From an archaeon (GTDB lineage: Archaea; Thermoproteota; Nitrososphaeria; Nitrososphaerales; Gagatemarchaeaceae), in NCBI GenBank assembly GCA_021822995.1, contig JAKAPN010000053.1, positions 1 to 7,291 of the forward strand: DNA of 7,291 nucleotides, read 5' to 3'. Position 1 is the stretch's first letter; each line of letters begins with the position of its first letter. Below the pieces are notes generated by a model that made no database searches, was not told the DNA's origin, and saw only the letters and a list, made by a program, of their open reading frames with translations. This document shows positions 1 to 6,155 of the stretch, piece after piece. A program made the position numbers and the translations under genes.

Positions 1-2
1 CC

Positions 3-194
3 ACGGCCGCATCACAGTCGGTGTCCTTCACCTTCCCCACCGCTTCGGTCGCCTGGGCCATGATAGGGGACGCTCTCGTGAATACTGGAGGGGTATCGAA
101 CGTCCCTGACCTCCCCTTCGGGGCCCTCCCCCTGGCGCTGGCCGTCCCTGTCGTCTACGCCATCGCAAGGCGCCGCCGGGCCCTCGGTCCTTGA
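3..194 (+). CDS. C-terminal end of a membrane-anchored surface protein (5' truncated by window edge)
   Basis: The frame is open from the left edge and ends at TGA 192-194, giving the last 63 residues of a longer protein. The visible part has a Ser/Thr-rich stretch, then VPDLPFGALPLALAVPVVYA followed by IARRRR. This is a proline-containing motif, a hydrophobic helix of about 18 residues (roughly 38-55) and an arginine cluster. That layout is a C-terminal membrane anchor and resembles the tripartite PEF/PGF-CTERM sorting tails that archaeosortases process on S-layer and other exported proteins. The match is by pattern only, and the extracellular domain lies outside the window. The stop overlaps the start of the next gene as TTGA, so the two are probably cotranscribed and translationally coupled. 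GC content is high, as in the next gene. Confidence 0.7.
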   Translation, partial: TAASQSVSFTFPTASVAWAMIGDALVNTGGVSNVPDLPFGALPLALAVPVVYAIARRRRALGP

Positions 195-622
195 CCGGCG
201 GAGCCAGCAGGTTCTGGAGACGGAGGAGCCGCCTCCTCACCGCTTTCTCGGCCGTGGTCCTTGCTGCGGTCCTTGGGGCCTCGGCCTACTCCACCTTCTC
301 GACCGGGACGATAACCGCCGGGGCCGGAGTGGTCAAGGGCGAGGCGTTCTTTTCAGGCCCGGGGGCACCCAGCGCATACTTCTGGATCAACTACTCGGGG
401 CCGGGGGTGGGCAGGGCGGCGTACGTCCTGACCTACAACGTCTCTACGGGGGAGGTCTTGACCGTGCGCGGGGACGTCGTGGTGCGCAGGGGCTCCCCCT
501 TCACCTACTACCTCGTCGACTCCCCCCTGGCAGGGGAGGTGTCCTTCGTGAACGTGGCCGTCTATTCTGGAGGGGCGCCCGGGCCCTCCGACCTGGCCTT
601 CAACGGGACGGTCTGGGTCTGA
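191..622 (+). CDS. Small exported protein with N-terminal membrane segment/signal peptide and N-glycosylation sequons, function unknown
   Basis: A 143-residue protein starting at TTG 191, which overlaps the TGA of the preceding gene by 4 nt; the coupling supports this start. The N-terminus is basic (RFWRRRSR, 7-14), followed by a hydrophobic segment at about 15-32 and then SAYSTFSTGTITAGAG. The hydrophobic stretch followed by an aromatic/Ser-Thr-rich turn and a TAG repeat recalls the SipW/TasA-type signal peptides of bacterial and archaeal exported filament proteins, but this is a resemblance only. The rest is rich in Val, Tyr, Gly and Thr and alternates like beta strands, as in a small Ig-like or jelly-roll domain. 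Three Asn-X-Ser/Thr sequons occur (N67, N83, N138), all in the predicted exterior part. No cysteine and no enzymatic motif is visible. I do not recognise the family; a surface or minor filament subunit is a reasonable guess. Confidence 0.7.
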   Translation: MTGGASRFWRRRSRLLTAFSAVVLAAVLGASAYSTFSTGTITAGAGVVKGEAFFSGPGAPSAYFWINYSGPGVGRAAYVLTYNVSTGEVLTVRGDVVVRRGSPFTYYLVDSPLAGEVSFVNVAVYSGGAPGPSDLAFNGTVWV

Positions 623-637
623 GGAACCACGTTCCTC
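621..637. terminator. Hairpin between convergent genes
   Basis: GAGGAAC (621-627) and GTTCCTC (631-637) form a perfect 7-bp stem with a CAC loop. It begins inside the stop codon of the upstream gene and lies in the 46-bp gap between two convergent stops. No strong T-run follows on either strand. Archaeal termination usually depends on T-tracts, so a role as terminator or mRNA 3' end is plausible but unproven. Confidence 0.3.
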
Positions 638-668
638 CGGGCCAAGGATCGTTTCCCTTCAAGCCGAA

Positions 669-2189
669 TCATAACAGCCGCATTATCCACTGCAGCCCGC
701 TTGGGAGCAGGTGCGACAGGTACGACCTGTCCTCGGGCGAAAAGAGCTTCAGCGCCTTCGCGCATACGACGTAGAGGGCAAGGCCCAGGACGGTGTAAAA
801 GACCAGGGTCAGGGCCCTGTCAGACAGCAGCAACGAGGGAAGGTAAACCCCAACAGCCGCAACCACGGCGGCCAGGGAAGCCTTGGCGATGAACCGGAAG
901 GGGGCCGGGCGGGGGATGTGGCCTCTGATGAAGTACAGCGCGAGGAGAGAACCCGCGACGAACATCACGACCCTGCTGTAGGCGGCCCCCTCCAGGCCAA
1001 CGACGGGCACCAGCGAGGCCGAGAGCGCTATCTCTCCGACCGCGGTCACCAGCCCGACGATCAGGACCTCCCGGGTCCTGCCCACCCCCTGGAGGACGTA
1101 GACGGACATAGTCTGGACCGCGTAGAAGACGTAGAACAGAGTGATCAGCTCGAGGTAGGGTATCCCCTGTGCATAGGACGCCTTGCCGGAGAAGAGCCCG
1201 AAGAGCTGGGGGGAGAGAGCGGCTGCGAACAGGGAAGCGGGGAGGAGGGTCACCATGAGGAACCTAAGCGCCAGGCCTGTCCCCTTCGCGACCTCTGCGC
1301 TCCTCTCTGCGCTGAAGGAAGTCTCTGCGAAGAGGGCGGTGACAAGGGGGGCGACAAAGAAGGACGACAGGACGCTCGAGATGGTGACCGTGGCGTTGTA
1401 GACCGCAAGGTCGCTGGGGCTCAAGTAGCCGCCCACGACCACTATGTCGGCGTTGGCAGCGACGACCGAGACGATCCCCGCCAGCCCCAGGGGGAAGCCG
1501 TAGCGCATGACCGCCATGTAGTTCCCCTTCGCGGAGGCTTCGCGGAGGGGCCCTATCACATAGGGGAGCACGGCGGCCGTCGCCAAGGCGGCATAGAGGG
1601 CGTTGGAGACCAAGGCCACGGCAAGGCTCTGGTACAGAACCACCCCCATCACCGAGACCGAGACCGCGACGAGTCTCGAGACGATGAGTATCACAGAGTA
1701 CCGCTGGTACTTCCGCATCGCCTGGAGCATGGACAGGATCGGGTTGTCGATGGCTGCGGTGAAGACCCAAACGGCCCCCAGGTAGAAGACCCAGGCGTCA
1801 GCGGATGTTTTCAGGAAGTAGTCCGAGAGGTAAGGCCCCGCGACCACAAAGGCAAGCGAAGTTGCACCGGTGAACGCCATGGTGAGATAGGTTGCCGCCT
1901 TCGCAGGGCCCCACCCTGTGCCCGTAGGCGTGGATGACGGCGCGAGAAACTTCACTACCGCAGAGCCGAGTCCCGCCCCCGCGATGACGCTGGCGATGCT
2001 CACCGAGACCTGGACGGAAGCGTAGGCTCCGTAGACAGGCTGAGAGAGGAACCTCACCAGGACCGTGAACTGGACGAACCCGAGGACGGCGCTGAGCGCG
2101 TTCTGTATGGTGAGCGAGCCGAGGCCACGGACAATGCTGCGGCTTCTGTCGGCTTCCGGAGGTGCATGAGCCGCGTTCTGCTGCTCCAA
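669..2189 (-). CDS. Polysaccharide flippase (oligosaccharide/lipopolysaccharide transporter family, Wzx-like)
   Basis: A 506-residue polytopic membrane protein of the MOP superfamily (polysaccharide synthase/RfbX/Wzx type), which flips lipid-linked oligosaccharides across the cytoplasmic membrane. The family signature is at the N-terminus: RGLGSLTIQNALSAVLGFVQ, then TVLVRFLSQPVYGAYASVQV, a glycine-rich second helix, and repeated helix pairs up to about residue 480. I count about 12-14 hydrophobic segments, and the length is normal for the family (about 450-520). It starts at TTG 2189; no in-frame ATG lies near, and a TATA-like box about 28 nt upstream fits a leaderless transcript starting there. 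The frame is open a little further upstream but without a better start. Composition matches the GC-rich left side, not the low-GC glycan genes to its right, so it may be backbone. The substrate cannot be read from the sequence. It is convergent with the exported-protein gene pair and transcribed away from the HAD/UbiA-like pair. Confidence 0.92.
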   Translation of the reverse strand: MEQQNAAHAPPEADRSRSIVRGLGSLTIQNALSAVLGFVQFTVLVRFLSQPVYGAYASVQVSVSIASVIAGAGLGSAVVKFLAPSSTPTGTGWGPAKAATYLTMAFTGATSLAFVVAGPYLSDYFLKTSADAWVFYLGAVWVFTAAIDNPILSMLQAMRKYQRYSVILIVSRLVAVSVSVMGVVLYQSLAVALVSNALYAALATAAVLPYVIGPLREASAKGNYMAVMRYGFPLGLAGIVSVVAANADIVVVGGYLSPSDLAVYNATVTISSVLSSFFVAPLVTALFAETSFSAERSAEVAKGTGLALRFLMVTLLPASLFAAALSPQLFGLFSGKASYAQGIPYLELITLFYVFYAVQTMSVYVLQGVGRTREVLIVGLVTAVGEIALSASLVPVVGLEGAAYSRVVMFVAGSLLALYFIRGHIPRPAPFRFIAKASLAAVVAAVGVYLPSLLLSDRALTLVFYTVLGLALYVVCAKALKLFSPEDRSYLSHLLPSGLQWIMRLL

Positions 2190-2214
2190 TCGTGGTGCCT
2201 CGAACCGGTCCCTG

Positions 2215-2220
2215 CTATAA
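2215..2220 (-). promoter_or_regulatory. Archaeal TATA-like box for the flippase gene
   Basis: The minus strand reads CCCTTATAGC, with TTATAG at 2220-2215. Its centre is about 28 nt from the TTG start at 2189, the spacing expected between an archaeal TATA box and the transcription start, so the message would be leaderless or nearly so. No Shine-Dalgarno sequence precedes the TTG, which agrees. Confidence 0.5.
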
Positions 2221-2253
2221 GGGATGGAGGGATTCTCGATGGCGTGGACCCAC

Positions 2254-2388
2254 TCACCCGGCGTGCCCTTCCTGCCCAGGCAGGAAGTGTCGCCTGAGCC
2301 GGCGACTATCGGGCCATAGTTTCTCCTTCTTGGTCAGGCAGAGGGGCCTGACGTACACCAGTTTGAAGCCCGGTGGGAGATTGCTCAT
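2254..2388 (-). CDS. Possible small basic protein upstream of the flippase gene, doubtful
   Basis: A 44-codon ORF from ATG 2388 to TGA 2254 encodes a basic peptide (MSNLPPGFKLVYVRPLCLTK, then KEKLWPDSRRLRRHF). It lies on the same strand as the flippase gene and 64 bp upstream of it. It has no clear ribosome-binding site, no well-spaced TATA box and no recognisable domain. It may be a real small gene, the remnant of one, or chance. The 20-bp inverted repeat lies inside it. Confidence 0.15.
   Translation of the reverse strand: MSNLPPGFKLVYVRPLCLTKKEKLWPDSRRLRRHFLPGQEGHAG
2268..2287. repeat. 20-bp inverted repeat upstream of the flippase promoter
   Basis: CTTCCTGCC (2268-2276) and GGCAGGAAG (2279-2287) are perfect 9-bp arms separated by CA. 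The element lies about 50 bp upstream of the TATA-like box, outside any confident gene, and has the shape of a binding site for a dimeric regulator. It could equally form a hairpin in a minus-strand transcript or lie by chance in the 44-codon ORF at 2254-2388. Confidence 0.35.
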
Positions 2389-2400
2389 GTAAACCTTGAT

Positions 2401-2613
2401 ATGAATCATGCGAGTCCAGCGACTGACGTCCGCGAAGCGTTGGGGATTCCAGCGGACGTCGAACAGGTCAAACTCCGTGGCGAAGGCACAACACGACAGG
2501 GTCAACGGACCATACGTGCCTTACTTCGAGGAAGGAGTATCCGGGTCAAGGGGTGGCGGTGCACTAAACCCGAGTGTCGGCACAGCACCCACTGCAAGAT
2601 CCCATGTTGTTAA
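2401..2613 (+). CDS. Small Cys-rich ORF, possible transposase remnant
   Basis: A 70-residue frame from ATG 2401 to TAA 2611-2613. Its first part could form a helix (DVREALGIPADVEQVKL). It is then basic (RTIRALLRGRSIRVK) and ends in WRCTKPECRHSTHCKIPCC, with five cysteines and two histidines. The phrase WRCTKPECRHS is like the zinc-ribbon of many transposase N-termini, where a short Cys-rich segment precedes the catalytic domain. No catalytic part follows, so if the resemblance is real this is a truncated remnant. No convincing ribosome-binding site is visible. It sits where GC content drops. Confidence 0.2.
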   Translation: MNHASPATDVREALGIPADVEQVKLRGEGTTRQGQRTIRALLRGRSIRVKGWRCTKPECRHSTHCKIPCC

Positions 2614-2847
2614 TCAGGCACTCAAGGAATCTTTGAAGTGATTTGCGAATAGAACAAGACGAATTCGGTTAGTCGAAAGGGCCGAATTATTCGCTCCTGA
2701 TTGTATCCAAAAATAGAGGGTAATCCAACTTCCCAGTCCAAGAAAAATGACTCGCGAAACAAATGGCATCGCTGAGACGAGCAAAAGAGCCAAAAGCGAC
2801 GCCCAACCGGCAATGGAGGAATAACACTGGCGAACGACTTCGCGCAA
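2614..2847 (-). pseudogene. Possible membrane-protein fragment (two transmembrane helices)
   Basis: A 77-codon minus-strand frame from TTG 2847 to TGA 2614. It contains two adjacent hydrophobic helices, SIAGWASLLALLLVSAMPFV and RVIFLGLGSWITLYFWIQSG (roughly residues 11-50), then a polar tail. No confident gene lies opposite, so it is not an antisense shadow of one. The TTG lies only 15 bp from the divergent HAD start, leaving no room for a promoter, and the frame stays open a little upstream. A decayed piece of a larger membrane protein at the edge of the glycan island therefore seems likelier than an active gene. No family can be assigned. Confidence 0.25.
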
Positions 2848-2849
2848 GT

Positions 2850-2853
2850 GAGG
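2850..2853 (+). promoter_or_regulatory. Shine-Dalgarno-like GAGG that supports the HAD gene start
   Basis: GAGG (within GTGAGGATC) lies 9 nt before ATG 2863. It favours that ATG over the in-frame GTG at 2848, which overlaps the motif itself. Confidence 0.4.
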
Positions 2854-2862
2854 ATCAAACCG

Positions 2863-3513
2863 ATGAGAGGATTCTGCGTTTTTGACCTAGATGGTACACT
2901 TGTCGATTTCAACACGACTTACCACTTCATATCATTCGTGTTGGCGAGAAAATCGAAGCGGCGTTTTCTCGCCTACGAGCTACTCAGTTCACCCATCTCC
3001 GCGCTTTGCCACACAATAAACAGAATTGGTTTAGCATCAAGAGACTTGCGCAAAGAGACATCTGCGCGTTTCCTGAAAGGCACGAGCTATGGCGAGATTG
3101 AGAGACTCGGCCGTGTCTTCTGTAAGGGACTTTGCCATACAATCGAAACTTCCGATAGAAGCCCTCTACATGAAATGTTGACGAGGGCCAGAGCCGAGTC
3201 CGATGTCTACATCCTAAGTAGAACATTAGTGCCACTCGAGGCTCTCGGTAGTTGCTTGGCAGTAAAGGTCATGTCGTCGAGACTGAATCACGATGATAGC
3301 TCCAAGGCTGACGGAACCTTTGCAGAGTTGAATAAGAAAGATGCCATGTATTTACTGGCTGCCGAACGCAACCTGGCCTACAAGATGGCGGTGTCAGATT
3401 CGCCAGAGGACCTTGTCGAATCGTTTCCGTTCCGTCTGTTGGTCATAAACAGTAGAATCCCTTGGATTCGAAGAGGTTACAACGTCAAGGTCGTGAGTGG
3501 CAAGTCCAGTTGA
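2863..3513 (+). CDS. HAD-superfamily hydrolase (phosphatase, subfamily IB-like)
   Basis: A 216-residue soluble protein, probably a phosphomonoesterase. All four HAD motifs are visible: motif I FDLDGTLVD with nucleophile D8 and acid/base D10; motif II in YILSRT with S119; the motif III lysine in LNKKDAMYLL (K158 or K159); and motif IV SDSPEDL with D179 and D183. A helical insert of about 100 residues between motifs I and II fits a C1 cap as in SerB-like and HAD-IB enzymes. ATG 2863 is preferred because GAGG precedes it by 9 nt and because motif I then starts at residue 7, as is usual; GTG 2848 would add five residues. The stop overlaps the TTG of the next gene (TTGA 3510-3513). Together with the UbiA-like partner, this suggests a role in the lipid-linked sugar pathway, such as dephosphorylating a polyprenyl-phosphosugar. 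That role is inference, since HAD substrates cannot be read from motifs alone. GC is about 45%, well below the left part of the window. Confidence 0.88.
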   Translation: MRGFCVFDLDGTLVDFNTTYHFISFVLARKSKRRFLAYELLSSPISALCHTINRIGLASRDLRKETSARFLKGTSYGEIERLGRVFCKGLCHTIETSDRSPLHEMLTRARAESDVYILSRTLVPLEALGSCLAVKVMSSRLNHDDSSKADGTFAELNKKDAMYLLAAERNLAYKMAVSDSPEDLVESFPFRLLVINSRIPWIRRGYNVKVVSGKSS

Positions 3514-4295
3514 GAGAATACCTTCTCAGATATGTCCCATTCTGTTACACTTTCAACACTCGAATCCGGAACAAAGATACACTGCTTGGATTGTTAGCGA
3601 CAGAACATTTCACAATCCTGTATCTTGTCTACCTCACAGTCTTTGGCGTCTCACTTAGCATCGAGGATGTTGCTCAAGTCGTTGCATCTGTCGGCTTGGC
3701 CTACCTACTTTTCTACTCGATCTATGAGATAGGTTATTTCATCAACGACACCTTTACCATACACTTCGAGGGAAAGCCAACTATCCGAACCTCGAATCAC
3801 GGACGGGGCGCCGTGTTTGTCTCAACCAGAGCCCTATGGTCTTTCCTCTCGCTAGGCGTACTAGTTGTTGCTTTTCAGATTCCACTTGCGAGACTTCTGC
3901 TCCTTTCAATCACTCTAGTCGGGATAATGCTGCTACATGATCTCGTTACCTTCAGAAATCTGGAGAGTAGGTTCTACACCTTCATGAGTTTACGAGTTCT
4001 AAGATACACTTTTGTCTCATTCATAATCGTTCCAGAGGCATCTGGATTGGCGTTGCTGGTAATGTTACCAGCACTAGCCCACTCCCTGCTCAACTACGCT
4101 TCATCCAAAATGGGACGGGAACTACCGTTGACACCTTCATCTCTTGCACTGAGATACGCGCTTCTCTTGCCTCTTCAACTTATCCTACTGAGAGGTACGC
4201 ATTTGATGATTCTGGCCCCTAGTGTGGCGCTTGTCTGCGCATTCACTTTGCTCCATCTAAGAAAACCTCATCAAACAATGCGTTCAGTTCCATAG
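3510..4295 (+). CDS. Polytopic membrane protein with degenerate UbiA-like signature, partner of the HAD phosphatase
   Basis: A 261-residue integral membrane protein with about 7-8 hydrophobic segments. TTG 3510 is chosen because it overlaps the HAD stop as TTGA; the protein then begins LREYLLRYVPFCYTFNTRIR. An upstream TTG at 3462 would instead overlap the HAD gene by 52 bp. After the second helix comes YEIGYFINDTFTIHFEGKPT (about 72-91) with N79, D80, P90 and R93. UbiA prenyltransferases have the NDxxDxxxD...RP metal/diphosphate motif at this place; here N-D, P and R remain but the later aspartates are missing. A second polar loop (HDLVTFRNLESRFYT, about 143-157) sits where UbiA enzymes carry their second motif. 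The protein may be a divergent prenyl- or phosphoribosyltransferase on polyprenyl phosphate, or an enzyme that has lost that activity. HAD-UbiA fusions are known, and here the two parts are separate but coupled. The assignment to UbiA is moderate to weak; the membrane topology is clear. Confidence 0.75.
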   Translation: MREYLLRYVPFCYTFNTRIRNKDTLLGLLATEHFTILYLVYLTVFGVSLSIEDVAQVVASVGLAYLLFYSIYEIGYFINDTFTIHFEGKPTIRTSNHGRGAVFVSTRALWSFLSLGVLVVAFQIPLARLLLLSITLVGIMLLHDLVTFRNLESRFYTFMSLRVLRYTFVSFIIVPEASGLALLVMLPALAHSLLNYASSKMGRELPLTPSSLALRYALLLPLQLILLRGTHLMILAPSVALVCAFTLLHLRKPHQTMRSVP

Positions 4296-5054
4296 AACTC
4301 ATTAGGCGTGATGCCAGTTTGTGCCCGCCCAAGAGAGATGCTCTTCGTGCAAGGTTGGAGACTGCATCATGAGTCTGCTTGTGACACGTCAGACATGTTT
4401 CGTAATCCAAGTCAAGCATTAATTATGCCAAGAAAGGTCGAGTTCGTTGCACGGACGCAGCTGAAGGTGGAATCGTGGCTAAGACCCATTCGCCAGACAT
4501 CCGATGTACGCAGGCGAACAAGAACACAATAAACACCCTGACGAGGATGGAGGGAAACTCTCCGCAATGAGCGAAGGAAAATTAGAACCAGAGATAAATT
4601 TGCTACCCCAACCAGCGAAGGTCGTTCCCTTGTTGCTGATGGCGTTAGTGAGACTCCCCCAATAGGTTCCAGATTTGCTTGCCTTTCTTTGCGCCAAGCT
4701 TGCTGGGACTCCTAGTCCTGACGCTGAGTTCAATCCACTCGTCCATCTGATCAGGACGAGGTCATACTGGTCGGAGTAGGAAGCACTAATAATACCACAG
4801 CTGAGGACAATTCAGCCCGAGATCGCCAGCTCGCCCGCAAACCGGCCATTTTTTGCATTTCTAACGGATTTGTAACTCCACGTTTCGAGGATGGTGAGAA
4901 TCCTTACCTCAATGTTTGGAAGCTCAGAAGATGAGCCACACTTGTTATTCTAGGTTCATGGGATGAAGAGTTGTGGGCCCCGCTCTCCTTGGGCGACCCA
5001 CCGCTGACTTCAGCCACAGTTCTGTTTCCCTTGGCGAATGACATGTCACCGAAG
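4296..5054. other. 759-bp stretch without a convincing gene
   Basis: Nothing here looks like an intact gene. On the plus strand, a frame starting ATG 4567 (MSEGKLEPEINLLPQPAKVV) is interrupted by TAG at 4663-4665 and ends at TAG 4777-4779, so it could be a decayed small gene. On the minus strand, a 46-codon ORF (5044-4904, MSFAKGNRTVAEVSGGSPKE) begins 10 nt after the FkbM gene stop; it is polar and lacks a well-spaced ribosome-binding site. A T6 run at about 4850-4855 could end transcripts on the plus strand. TGACATGTCA (5039-5048) is a 10-bp palindrome just past the FkbM stop. No tRNA or repeat array is visible. Confidence 0.5.
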
Positions 5055-5816
5055 CTATCTGGGCCTAGCGAACATCAAATCTGTGGCAATCCGAGGGTTC
5101 CTTTCACCCGCGAGGCAGAACCTTCGCAACTTCTCAGCACTGAGTTCTTTCCCTCGCAAACTGAATGCTCGGAAACCCTCTGCTGTCACTAGTCTTAGGA
5201 GTTCAAGGGGGTCATGCCCTGAGCGACGTATACCTGCGGGCCAAAACTCAGAGAAGATTACGCAAGAGTTCCTGATGGTTCCTCTGCCGCCTTTAAGGAC
5301 ATCTATCTCATTCCCCTGAACATCCATCTTTATCAAACATGGATACTCGATATTGAATTCGCTAGCTACTGCATCGAGCGTAGTGCATCTTACCTGGACT
5401 CCCTTGAGCAGTCCCTCTTGACCATACAAGCTGGTCTGGTCAGCCCTTTCGGCCGAATAGATGGCTGCAAGTCCATCCAATTCAGATAGGGCGAAACCCA
5501 CGGCAGCACAATTCATCATCGACTTTAACTTTTTCTGTAGTATTGGTATATTCCGAGGGTCTGGTTCGACTGCGATGCACTTATTGAATAATCGGGAAAT
5601 TGGAATGAGGGTATCTCCTATGAACGCACCCACGTCAATGTAGGTTCGATAACCCTTGTTTGCCTCCTGGCGCAAATAGGGCACAATGTCATTCCCCGAC
5701 TCCACGCCTACCATCGCCAGTGAGCTAACGACCACCTTCTGAATCACCACCCGGGTCCCCTGTACCAGAGCAATTGCCCTTATACGTTGGACCAAATCCG
5801 ATACTCTTGTAAGCAA
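5055..5816 (-). CDS. FkbM-family SAM-dependent methyltransferase
   Basis: A class I methyltransferase of the FkbM family (Methyltransf_21 type), which O-methylates sugars or other hydroxyls in glycans and natural products. Numbered from TTG 5816 (253 residues), the SAM-binding motif I is YIDVGAFIGDT (59-69), followed by the acidic ribose-binding EPDP (84-87). The family-typical TTLD is at 145-148, and the KMDVQGNEIDVLKGG motif (163-177) contains the usual D-x-x-G-x-E. Length is normal for the family. TTG 5816 is preferred because AGGGGG lies 6 nt upstream. The frame stays open to GTG 5885, which would add 23 Arg/Glu/Gly-rich residues and has no good ribosome-binding site. A TATA-like TTTTAT at 5879-5874 would start transcription near 5850, upstream of TTG 5816 but downstream of GTG 5885, which also argues for the shorter form. 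It stands alone on the minus strand among glycan genes, so methylation of a surface sugar is the likely job. Confidence 0.88.
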   Translation of the reverse strand: MLTRVSDLVQRIRAIALVQGTRVVIQKVVVSSLAMVGVESGNDIVPYLRQEANKGYRTYIDVGAFIGDTLIPISRLFNKCIAVEPDPRNIPILQKKLKSMMNCAAVGFALSELDGLAAIYSAERADQTSLYGQEGLLKGVQVRCTTLDAVASEFNIEYPCLIKMDVQGNEIDVLKGGRGTIRNSCVIFSEFWPAGIRRSGHDPLELLRLVTAEGFRAFSLRGKELSAEKLRRFCLAGERNPRIATDLMFARPR

Positions 5817-5873
5817 TCGAGACCCCCTCAGCTCCCCGCCCCTTTCAAGGCATCGGCGTTCTGAATCAGAGTG

Positions 5874-5879
5874 ATAAAA
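5874..5879 (-). promoter_or_regulatory. TATA-like box of the FkbM gene
   Basis: The minus strand reads GTTTTATCAC, with TTTTAT at 5879-5874. Transcription would start near 5850, leaving a leader of roughly 35 nt that carries the AGGGGG ribosome-binding site (5828-5823) ahead of TTG 5816. Confidence 0.35.
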
Positions 5880-6155
5880 CCCCACTTGAATTCGGATCCG
5901 AGACTTCTGTCGTATGACAGCCGGTGCGGCAAAGATTTCGAGAACCCAATCGACTTTCTATTTCAGTTTCTCGCATAGACATCGCCGAGAACTCTATTGT
6001 CCGTCACAAAGACGTCATCACGAGTATTCTCCTCATAGAGTTAGATTCATCCCATCTTCCGTTTGTTGGTCGGCGGAGGCTGACAGTGAGACTCCCACGT
6101 CGAGTAGCTTAGTCGGTAACCCGTTCAATACGGACGAACGTAGGGCAGTGCTCCC

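Noticed and set aside
1264..1770. 168-codon minus-strand frame inside the flippase gene
   Set aside because: It lies within the flippase gene in another frame, is Arg/Gly/Pro-rich, and has no family features.
711..1937. 408-codon plus-strand frame opposite the flippase gene
   Set aside because: It is very rich in Arg, Gly, Asp and Glu, without any domain, and lies exactly antisense to a clear membrane protein; a long shadow frame is expected in GC-rich DNA.
3462..3509. Upstream TTG start for the UbiA-like protein
   Set aside because: It would overlap the HAD gene by 52 bp and add a charged stretch (DSKRLQRQGREWQVQ). TTG 3510, overlapping the HAD stop by 4 nt, is the usual coupled arrangement.
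4479..4733. 84-codon minus-strand frame rich in Ser and Gly
   Set aside because: It starts at TTG without a ribosome-binding site, has no recognisable domain, and its composition looks random.
6090..6140. tRNA-like pieces (TAGCTTAGTCGGTA near GTTCAATAC)
   Set aside because: The D-arm does not pair, there is no anticodon arm between the two pieces, and the T-stem has only three pairs; too little to call a tRNA or a tRNA remnant.
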